Of a DNA stretch of 64,000 nucleotides, positions 25,501-36,200 are shown piece after piece. The stretch comes from Balanoglossus misakiensis. Taxonomy: Eukaryota; Hemichordata. The stretch is from NCBI GenBank assembly GCA_040954595.2, contig CM082577.2:7316001-7380000 (forward strand). The letters run 5' to 3'. A model generated the notes under the pieces. It did not search any database and was not told the origin of the DNA. It worked only from the letters and a program-made list of their open reading frames with translations. The position numbers were made by a program, and so were the translations under genes. The first letter of the stretch is position 1. The number at the start of each line of letters is the position of its first letter.

Positions 25501-28500
25501 CTTTGACAATCTGCAAGGAAAGACATTTTTTTTTCTTGGCGTCAGAGTTGAATTAACCCGTGCTTCAGTGCCACGGCAGAACTCGGGCATTTAACCAAAA
25601 GATGATCATAGCATCCGAGACTGTGTCAACAGGTATTGTCAAACACATAGTGTAATATTACTGCTTATCTGTACAATTATGGATGTCTGTACATTTTATC
25701 TGACAAGCTGTTTGTTTTGTCCACATGTCATTGCAACTGTGTCACTGTATCTCTGTATCTCATCTCATTTCTTTTTCAGTTCACCCAACAAAACAAGCAT
25801 ATAATTTCATTTGATATCCAGTGAAACATGTCTACACCAAGAAAGCAGATACTAATCCGTGGAGTTGGGGAAAACAAGATGTACAACTAGAAGGCATGTA
25901 CAGCAGAGTTCGGTTAGATCCTGAACAATTTTCCAGGTTCTGACTTACGCAATACGCGATGTATCCCAGAATCTCTTCCGGAATCGTCTCTCCTTTCTTG
26001 TAGACTTCCTTGTAAAATTTATCCAGGGAGGTGTCCAACACTTCCATGCAGATCCAGACATCGCCCTGTATGGAGAAGTACAGTCCACCTGTTAGCACAT
26101 GCGCCTGCTACATTTATCAACATATGCACATCACCATCTATAATTTAACAGAGTTGGATATCAGCATTCCCTCTCCTCTAGATCGACGGAATGAGACATC
26201 ACCTGCCCAAGATCAAATCTTCTGGTTCCAGAGCATCATTTCATCACTCACCTCTTGGAACATAGCACCATAGAATGTGACAGTGAACGCACAGTCGGAG
26301 CTACGCATGGCCACGTCCATGTCCATCACGATGCGTTTGTCTTCCTTGCTGTTCACCTGAGCCCTGATTCTCTGCAAGGGGAAAAGATTCATGGCATCTC
26401 AGTTACACTATCTCCGATGCCAGACTGCAATAAATCCTAACATATGATACACGCCAAAACAATCTTTTTTGAAATCTTAATGTGAAGGTCTGCTGGACAA
26501 TACATGTAGGTATATATTCAGCTGGTGAAAAATCAACAACAAAATGTTCCATGGTTACCTTGACAGCCATGATGGTGCCACTGGGGCCATGCTTGACCTT
26601 CTCCACAAATCCGTAGGCACCACGACCCAGCTCACATATCGTTTCCAAATCTTCCGCCTTCACCATAAACTCCTTCCCCCCAATAGTGAGTGTAGTTTTG
26701 CTGTCCGCTGGGAGGTTTTCCGGATGTTTTCTGCGGAAGGGGAAAAGAGTGAGAATTTAGCTTCGTTCACATTGTGTTTAATCTGGCTGGGACCTGGCCA
26801 TGATGGCTATAGGGCAGTTACATAGATAGGGATCTGGTCATATTCTGTAAATAAAACAGTACCTGCTACACACGTGTGAATTTCAGTATATGTGCAATGT
26901 AAATTACGACAGGGACCAGGTGCTTAATGAGATCCCTGAGTCACTAAATTACCAATTGTTGTACTTGACCTTGATCACTGGATGTGAGCCGTCTAGTGAA
27001 AGACCCACTCCTACTCTGTACTTCAATGAATTCTTTCCTTCCATTACACAGTGATTTGTCAGCGAGCCAGCTTTGAACAAATACCCCATCCATCACTTGA
27101 TGTGGAAAAGAGTACAATGTACGTCACGTGTAAAACTTTAACCCGGCTTTATGACTCAGCCTTTGTCAAACCATTTCTTCTGTTTCCTCTCTTCCAAGAA
27201 ATTAAGTGGAACGGTGCTCTCCCCCCTAACACACACAGACACATAAATGAGAACAACGGGCATTGTCTTACTTTTCAACAGCTCTGTCGACTTGGTCAAA
27301 CTTGAATCCTGGCAATTTAGGCGGTTTCTTCCTCCCTGGTAAAAGATACAGAAAAAAGATATTAGTACAAAAAACAGCTCCACCAGACCGGTAAATATCT
27401 GTGTTATTAGGCAAAGGTGGTACATGCAGTTCAAAGGTCATGTACTGTGAAAGAACCTGCATGAAGAATGTGGAACTCAGCCGGCTGAGAACAGTGAACA
27501 CAGCTGATCAGGTGTCTCTGCTTCCTGTTCAATTGCACATTTCTTGCTTTGATGGCGAACTTCACAAAACAGCCACTCACACTGTATCATCACTTAGCCT
27601 TTATACATACACGTGCATCATGAGATCAATACACGTTTCTGGTAGCTTTTTTGTGTAAATGTGATCTAGGCAATGAAGTGGTCTATATCTGGGCAAAGCT
27701 GAATGAATGTTGTCTAGTTAACCATGGTTCCACAATACATTTATACATGTACCATGATGCCAAGTATATGTTTTGAAACTGACACCCGTGTTCCTTTCAA
27801 TGGCCTGGTAAACAAAGAAGCACAAATACAGACAGGCTGATTGCATCAACAGATTCAAACAGGACACCAGAATATGTAACAAAAGTGTCAGACATGTTAC
27901 TTTGTTTTGTGTGGTTTCCCCGGAGGTCTGTAGTGTAGGGCTTCAAATGGTACAAATGGCAAATCTCATAAGGATTTGGCTGGCCCCTATTAGTTAGAAG
28001 TGGGCTTGTAGAGATCTGATCACTGTAATAGGAGGCCAATTATCTGACATAACACTGTAACAGTGCAGAAATATTCCCTGGTCTCTCCTCAAGCACCCAT
28101 TCAGTGTTATCTGCTATGACCTTGTAGTGCTCATACAGGTGCCTTGTAGATCCGGGGTCTATAATATGATGCAAGTTTTGTTGGGTATGTTGTAGGAGTG
28201 TTTGCATGATTGATACACAACTATGATGAAATATTTCAAATCATTCCGGCCCTTCGAATGTTTTTCTTATCACCCAGATTACCTTACACAATATAGAAAC
28301 TGCATTTTGAAATCGCGCATTTACACTTCGGGGTAAGTTTCCTTGACTTTGGGACCAACCCCAAGGCTGATCGTGAAACTAACTACCATATCCATTATCC
28401 GTCGCACATACATTGTTTACCCAGTCCCGGGTAACGAAGACAACTGGCCAAATGGAAAGAAGGATCGAGGCGACAGTTGACTTGTTCTTGTGGAATTGTA

Positions 28501-28597
28501 TGAATAAAATATGCCGGGTCATGGCGGTTGCTAAACCGGGTCGGGTTGATGCAACACGTCATGATTGTATGGACTTACCTGTCCTACCGGCAGACAT
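22534..28597 (-). CDS. MAP2K6: MAP kinase kinase of the MKK3/MKK6 class, complete, 10 exons
   Basis: Dual-specificity kinase predicted to phosphorylate p38 MAPKs in stress signalling in the cytoplasm. Exons in transcription order: 28597-28579, 27335-27272, 26730-26559, 26371-26252, 26065-25949, 25510-25331, 24259-24167, 23715-23576, 22853-22808, 22608-22534; all in phase, total 341 aa (human MKK6 has 334). N-terminal basic docking segment RKKPPKLPGF (residues 8-17); glycine loop GRGAYG 63-68; catalytic Lys85 in MAVK; HRD 180-182; DFG 200-202; activation loop SVAKT 210-214, the Ser/Thr pair characteristic of MKK3/6; the usual MAPE is MSPE here (223-226); then DIWSLGI and a C-terminal tail FIQPYETKIVDVASFVNRIL matching the MKK docking region. 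The start MSAGRTG is the only ATG preceding a good donor (GTAAGT). One gene probably corresponds to vertebrate MAP2K3 plus MAP2K6. Confidence 0.95.
23071..23166. promoter_or_regulatory. Palindrome-dense block with E-box, NRF1 and ETS motifs in MKK3/6 intron 8
   Basis: A perfect 26-bp palindrome (arm TGACTTTCTGTCC, 23071-23096) overlaps GTCACGTG (23093-23100), which is mirrored by CACGTGAC (23120-23127). These are followed by the perfect 16-bp palindrome AGTGCGCATGCGCACT (23129-23144), containing an ideal NRF1 site, and by the ETS core CGGAAG (23161-23166). CACGTG, NRF1 and ETS sites together typify TATA-less promoters. The block sits between exons 8 and 9. Confidence 0.45.
24650..24676. repeat. 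Poly-C (11) followed by (AC)8
   Basis: Eleven C residues at 24650-24660 run directly into an AC dinucleotide repeat to 24676, in the MKK3/6 intron between exons 6 and 7. Confidence 0.9.
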
Positions 28598-30230
28598 GAC
28601 GAAAAAAACAGCCTCTCTCCCTTTGCCGGTGTATTTCCAATTCTGCTGACCCAGGCAGAAAACCTGCTGACTCTGCTGGCAGGCGCAAACCTCGCCGATC
28701 ACGGGGAAATGCCCAGGGAAGGGACTGTCCGGTACTACCACACAGTGCACTCTACAAATTCCGTGATGTGTCACTGCTGTCAGAGTGTAGTTTTGTACAA
28801 GCTTGCCAACCAAAACGACACGGCACGCACACGATCACAAGCCGTGGCGTGAGTCACCAGGAAGAACTGTCATCAACAACTTCCATTGACAAAAGCGATC
28901 AGAAAACTCCTAGGACAAGTCGATCGATCCCGTTTGCGACAACCTAAAACTTGTGAAATACACTAAAACTTCCACGGGTGACGGTACGTCCTCCCTTCGA
29001 TCGAGCCACAGCCCCACACACTCCGTATTTTTGGTTCCGGGTATGCGATGAGTCAGCGAAGGGTGTCCCCCACCGGATGTGACGTCTGTTTAAAAGCCGC
29101 TATTTCCACGTTTGTCTCCGAAAAATTCTGCGGTTTTGTGGAAAATAGAGACGTTTTACAAGACCTGGTCCCGTTTTTCAGCGATCCGTGAGGTTTACAA
29201 CCGTTTCATTCATAACAATGTGACCAGTGATGACTCATACCTGGTACATTTCGGAGTGTATTAATCATCAGCCGGGTTCGGCGTGCACTCGCCAAAGTTC
29301 GGAATTCTTCGGGTTTATGAGGGCGCTCAATACTTAAAAACAAACGTACCTGAGAATCATACCTATAGGCGGCGCTTAATACATGAACCATACCACATGC
29401 GACTGTGGTGTATATGAACCATATTCTTGAGTTTTTACATACTGTGTGTCACAAAAGTATCAGCAGGCTGCAGTAAAGATGCTCTATAAGCTTGTTGGGA
29501 ATCCAATCCATGCGTCTATATTTGATGATAAATGAGTTAGAACGTGACACCATGTGGCCTCGTATGTATGGACCAAATCAAAGTACATTGCCACTGCAAT
29601 GTCTAATTCTCAAAAATGTTAATATGAAATATTGCATATACAAACCAACCCAAAGGTTTGCATTACACCGACTTCTGCTTCATGCTTTTAATATCAAATG
29701 TTCAAGGTCTTTCACGCACCATATTCTCGGATGAGATTTTGGGTATAAATCTTGCCGTAGTAAACATTTCCCTGGTTTTTATGTCACAGCGCCACCCACT
29801 TGCGATTCACTGATACCTTTGTTTAGCTTTCCACACGTACCAACTTACATATACCAATAAGCTGACTATAAGCAGCTGACAAAGGTTTCATTAGCGAAAA
29901 CACTTTATTTCAATACAATATGAAAATGGTTCATAGCGTCTTAACAAAGTAACACCACTCTCCAAAGTTAAGCTTTCCATATCTTCGGTAGGCTGCAAAT
30001 GGTTCCATTAAAAACACGGAAATATATTTTCTGTCGACATACACGGTTTCGCCGAGCCTAACGTTATTCAGTTGTCCAACGTGTCTCAAAAGTCAAAAGT
30101 TCAAAGACTTCCACGAAAGTGAACGATATTTGCGCAGTCTCCAGGGGCACGTCATAGCGTGCTATCCCATAATACTGCATTCAACACGTCTCCACACAAA
30201 TGCGCGAGAATGCAGCTATTTCACACCTCC
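28598..30230. other. Spacer between DEG/ENaC 3' end and MKK3/6 5' end
   Basis: Both flanking genes run on the minus strand. The right part should hold the DEG/ENaC 3' UTR (signal at 29904). The left part, about 28598-29200, has more CpG than its surroundings and no TATA box near the MKK3/6 start; it is the likely MKK3/6 promoter and 5' UTR. No other exon or RNA gene was recognised. Confidence 0.5.
29904..29909 (-). terminator. Candidate poly(A) signal of the DEG/ENaC gene
   Basis: TTTATT on the plus strand reads AATAAAGTG on the minus strand, 322 bases past the channel stop codon, followed by T-rich sequence. It would give a compact ~340-base 3' UTR. Confidence 0.5.
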
Positions 30231-33200
30231 TCAAGTCGAAGGGTTGGCGCGGATTTTGGCCTTGCCCGAGAATTTCTGCCTGATCCACCTGCAAACGTCG
30301 TAGCCGAACTCCAAGAATTCAAACAGGGTGATGAACGACATGCCGATCCACAGTCCCATCTGACCTCCCATGTCGCTCAGAAAATCTTCGATCTGAAAGG
30401 ATAAAACGAGAAGACATGATTTCGCCCGAGCATGAGTTACATCCAATAGCTATTTCTCCGAGTACTCATTACATATTATGCATATGAAGATTCAAGATAA
30501 ATTCAAATTTAAACTTATTCGGCAAAGACTTCTTGAGTAATGAAATCATCTGGTAATATTGTCAGTGTAACATTTCACCAACCTCATATTTGGGCGATTC
30601 GGTGATAGATTCGTAATTAAACTCTTGATAGTAAACGTTTAGCTTGCACAGGTTTTTCCTGCAAGATGAAAATCAATAAACGGTGGAAATGGAATAAGAT
30701 GCAGCATCCAATGGAATAAAATAAACCATGGAAACCCTTGATGAAAAAAACGGTGAGCTAGGGGAGCGGTAACATTCGCAACAATTATAAATATTTCACT
30801 CTAAGCCGCTGACGTTTCTGTTTCACAGAATTAATGAGTAGGGGTCAGAGCGTATCGTTACTTACTCTGCAAAATTTTCATCCTCTAACGCCATTTGATT
30901 TAAACTGTGACTCTTTCTCCGAACATCAGATACGATCTTGGGCTGGAAAAAAAAACAATATCAATTTTCATAGGTGCTTAATACAATTGTCGGTGCGCAA
31001 AGCGCTCGTCTGCAATTCAATCAATCAAAACATGGCTCAGTTCGATTAACAGCGGGGTAGATTTATATTTCGTGGGGTTAATATGAACTATATCGGATAA
31101 AAGAAAACGGGTGATAATTGGATTATTATTTCTAATTTATAGCTATATCAAAAAGATTAGGAAGAGTCGCAGTAAATTGTAAAGTATCACATTGTTCAGA
31201 AATATGAACAGCTGTGTGGGTTGGCGCACTGAAAGTGATTGTAGATTGCGAACATCATTTCAGATGTAAGACAGTCTATAGGCTAATGACACTTACTTTG
31301 AAGTTAGTGCTTGGCCATAACGATGACGTCACGGTGGTTCTGAACATGGTCTCCCTGTTTAGATGGAACCAGGGCGAGAAAGGGAGAATCTTGATTAATG
31401 TTTGTAAATGCATGTAATTCGCTGCATGTACATGGATACTATAGGCAACAGCGTAATAATAACGCGGCTGAATGAGAGCTGGATGAAATGAACATTTTAT
31501 GGGGGAGGTGTTCTCCCGGTCGTCGTGATATACTTACGAACATCTCTCGGTACACAAGGTGGAGCATGGAGGTTGCAGCTTGTTCATGGTGTATGCTCCT
31601 TCAACACGCTTCAAGCAAGGGCCTGAAAAAACAACAACACACATCCATAATGTTCTGTTCAGAATTGGCGTTAAAACGACATTTACAAGGGACGTGGAGG
31701 AGGAAGAGACAATAAAAATCGTGATGGGGACTTTAACAAATACGAACAGGGCCAATAAGGGATGAAAAAAACCACGGCATAAATGGAGACAAAATTGTCG
31801 GTACCGGCTGGTGACACTGTCGCCGGCAGCTGTGATTAACAAGGACCTTACCTTGGATGTCGTCGTTATGGTGACATACGTTGTATTTATTGTTGTAATT
31901 GAATCTGTAATCAACACAATTGCACTCCGAGATCACGTGGTCATTGTAACAACTTTTCTCACACGCCTGTAAATAGACAGACAGACAGACAGAGAGGATA
32001 AAATATAAATAAATAAGTGTTTATTTTTCATTCACATATTAAAGGGCCAAAAGTTGGCTTTGTTGGCATCATTTCGAATATTTGTGGTTTCGCATCGTTT
32101 AATAGCCGCATATTCGAGCTGACCTTTGACACCTTTCGTGGACATAACACGCAGGTGAACGAGGTCTGCGAAAGCGCCAGACTTTTCTTTGAACGATGAC
32201 GGACTCGGCGATGCTTCCGACACTGCGCGGCGAAGTTGGTGAATAGACATGTATAGTACAGTTGACCTCAATTTAAAGACAAAGGGTGAATACCCATCCC
32301 ATTTGTTCTTTGTAGCTCACCTGTTGACTGTAGTCAACGCCGAAGAAATCGCTGAAGATATCATAGTTTGAGTGACTGTCTTTGCAATCCCCGTATGGGT
32401 CTGACTCTCTCTCAATGACTACCTGTCCACGCAAAGAAAAAATAAAAAACACGCACGTGCGTCTAAGCCTTATACTTGTGGCATTTTGACAGTGTTTTCT
32501 TGATTACAATTTTAAGTATGCATTTGAATTGAATCACGGGGATATTGCGAACTCACCTTTCTCAAACCAACGCTTGTTTCCTGACCGGGACCTATGCTGA
32601 AACCGTTGTCCTCTGGGAACGGCATAATCGACTGCGGATGTACGAGAACCCGAACACCAGCCGACTCACTGAGACTAGGAACATATTCGGATTGCTCGAC
32701 ATTTAACTTCAGAGACAAGCCTAGAAATTTGAATCGAATTGAATATATCTGGAAATGTTGTATTTCAGTCAGACAGACAGAGAGAATGACAGACAGACAG
32801 ACAGACAGACAAAGATAATAGTATAGGACAGCGACAAAGGGAACTATTTGCATCTACGAGGCACGTGACGGTTTTCGTAACTCGTTTGGCACATTTTGCG
32901 CGCACTTTTTCAGTCTCTATTCAAAACAAGAACCTTTTGCACTAGGTATACTCCGCACTCATAATCTACACGAAACTCGATCCACCTTGCACGCACATAT
33001 AAACGCATAGAGGTTCAACTTACCGTACAGAGGACCTGGCTTGTTCGTAGCACGGGTAACGCCATCCTTGCCGGAGTTGAAGGTGTAGCAGTTACCGTAG
33101 GTTGGGTTGAAAAATTGGCTGAAATTACTGCCAAAAGAAAAGTGAAAAAAGTGGGTCAGGTGAAGATTAGAGTAACAAAAGGAGAGGAAGGCGTCCTGTT

Positions 33201-36200
33201 TGTGAAACGAGGAGGGTTTTATTTAAATTTGTTGACCCACAGCGCTTCGTACTTTTGCGAACGTATTGAAGTTGGCTCACAGGCAAGGCCGCACTTGTCG
33301 GAGATATCTCTTTTATTCCATGCCATTCAGACACATTCATGGCATGAGAATGCGTTCTTCACCCCCGAAATAAAAGCAGACTTGTATAAAAAAAATCAGG
33401 GGACACAATAACAGCATGGCCTTACTCCCACGGCAACAAGACCGTTTCATTCATAGAAGTATTTCGACCCCGAACTTTAAGACCCGGTGTTCTCACAAGA
33501 ACGGAAGTGGGGTGATCTTTGTGGTGGAGTATTTCAATTGACCACCGTCACTATTATGGTTGTCTTTTTTTTATATTCCGGATGTATCATCGCAGGCCTC
33601 AATCGCATCACCATAGTTACAGTGTCCTTGATTAAGTATTCGGATGGGAGGGGTGATAGGTCACACACGTGGAAGTATAGAAAAACTGCTAACTTCCACC
33701 AGGCTAACCAGAATATCGGTGCGTAATCAGTAGCAATATAAGGAGGCAGCTGACACAATTTAGCGTCTGGGTAAAATGCAGTAGGTTCGACGCGGCCACT
33801 AACATGCATTCTGACTTCGATAATTTTCTATACACGCATAAATACATGTACTGCTGTCGCCCGTCAAGGCAAAAAAAAAAAACAAGGCCTGGCATGCTAT
33901 TATAATTTCGAAAAGCACGAACACTTGTCTGCTCGATTCAAAAAAGAATTTTCTCAGCGGGGAGTGCTCGAACAGATCCATACGCGTCACCCTTGACAAT
34001 GCAATAAAGTGGGCATCTAACGCGGCAAAGGGGCAAACAAACCTTGGTCCGCACGGGAAGCCTTTCCAGGTGCAATCGATGAGAAGGTCTCGGATATCAT
34101 GTCCCAGTTTCAGTTTGGCAGAATAGTTCAGTCCACCGACGTAGTCATACACTGAGGTTAAGGTGTCAAACATTTCATCTTGGGCTTCGTAGTCAATATC
34201 TAGCATATCCCAGTCCATGTCATACGCCTACATTGCAAAGGGTGAAATGTCTTGAATGAGACTAAGTTATGATGTATAGGTTATTTTTTTAAGAAAATAA
34301 TAATGAGCACTTGCTCTATTGGCAAACGGGTGAACGAGTGGATGAATGAATGAATAAAAGTGAATGAATGAATGAATGAATGAATGAATGAATGAATGAA
34401 TGAATGAATGAATGAATGAATGAATGAATGAATGAATGAATGAATCAGTGAAAGAAAGAAAGAAAAAAAGAAAGAAAGAAAGAAAGAAAAGAAGAAAGAA
34501 AGAAAGAAAGAAAGAAAGATCAAAGAATGAACGAGGAGCGAGCGAGCTGATTCAGGATAAAAAGTAATAACTGCTTGATAACTATAATCGGCCAAGGAGT
34601 CACGGGAAGAACTTGTGCACAGATCTGGACGTCAATAAATGTTTAATACAGACACACTCTCTCGGGGTAATTCCTCTATTCCTACCAGTAACAGCTGTTC
34701 AGAAACAAAAAGTACTAATTGAATTTCTAGTGTTTAAAACACTGCGCTGATCAAGCGGTTCAAACTGAAAGGTGCAGTTCAATTTCTCGGGGTAACTCAA
34801 GGGTTTATCGCAAAATCCTGTGACCGGGTAAAAATCAATCTACGCTGGCCTTGGATATGATAATTGAATTATTTAACTGTCAAATCCATCAGCGATTTCT
34901 TTTCATCTTTAATACCCTCATGTAAATTGAATTACTCGATGTTTTATTTTGTGACATTTTATGACGGCGCAATCTCTCACCGCGCCTTGTTTACTGGCAA
35001 TTATCTTGATTTCGATGACGTGTAATTAGTTCAAATAACGTTATTTCACGCAGAATTATGAGGGGAAATTTTGCCAATCCATCACTTGCCCCACGCAATA
35101 AAGCGTTTTATCGGCTACCTTTCACACCGGCCAGTCTTTTAATTTCATTATCCGACCGCTTGCGGCATTATCATTTATCAGTTGCATATGCGCTGTCTCG
35201 TTGCTGCGTTTGAACTTTAAATGGGCGAATGTTTAGCGGAACAGCTACATCCATTGCGATATTAACCCATGATCGGGCGTGACATGAGCGGATATCGGGT
35301 CGCTATAATAATTCGACTCGGAAAGCAGTCGGTGATATCGCGTCTATGTATAGTTTTCAGCTCTTGGACCTATTAACTTGTCATTATTTTTGACACGTGG
35401 CTCCCAAAAATGATATCACGACAAAAAATAGTGTACTATGAAATGGGAACAAGAGCTAATGCGGAATTAAAATATTGCGTCGTTTTACCCTGATAAATTA
35501 ACATTAACCTCGTTAATGACAGTTAATAAATAAAGAAATTAACAAATTAATGAGTGAATTACTGGACTTGAGGAAGCGGCCCGTGAGACTGATGTGTTAA
35601 TTTGGGCGACTGATTGGTTGCCGGCACTGAGTTGTTTTTTTATTTCGATGATTCAAGTTAAAAAGTCCTAAGGCCAAGCAATCTGATAACCGCAACCTGA
35701 AAGACGTTTTGTGGCGCGACAAAATATTATGTTAGCGGTAACCATGGCGACTCTCACCTGATGTGATTGAACAATGCGAGTGTTGTTGTATAGGCACTGG
35801 GAGTACCCCTATCAGCAATATGTTATATACGCAGGTTAAGTTTGCTATTGTTTTCGTGGCCAGGTGTGTTTATCGTTTACTTTCGTTATTTGAATATTTG
35901 CGTGACCAGGTGTGATGAATAAATTATTTTCCTCGTATAAAAGCCCGCACGTTGCCACGTTGTGGGATAGCTGCTGTCGTGAACTGACCTGGGAGCCGCG
36001 CATGGAAACCAAAGGTACATGTAGTTTCTTCTATTTGTGTATATTTTCAGTGTACATTATATTATGTTTATTATTACTTTATTTGCTATAATTAAAATTA
36101 CATAATTAAGGTAAGTATCGTTGGTGCGTGACTATTGCTGACCGTATTTGTTGCGGGAAGCGCTGGCGGATTCGTTTCAAGGCGAGCCATTCAGCGAGTT

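Noticed and set aside
30583-30658. Doubt about channel exon 10 because its donor is GTTGGT
   Set aside because: The exon is in phase on both sides and encodes the expected pre-TM2 strand ending SPKYE, so the weak donor was accepted.
34281-34595. Apparent 104-codon repetitive protein
   Set aside because: It is a translation of the TGAA/GAAA microsatellite.
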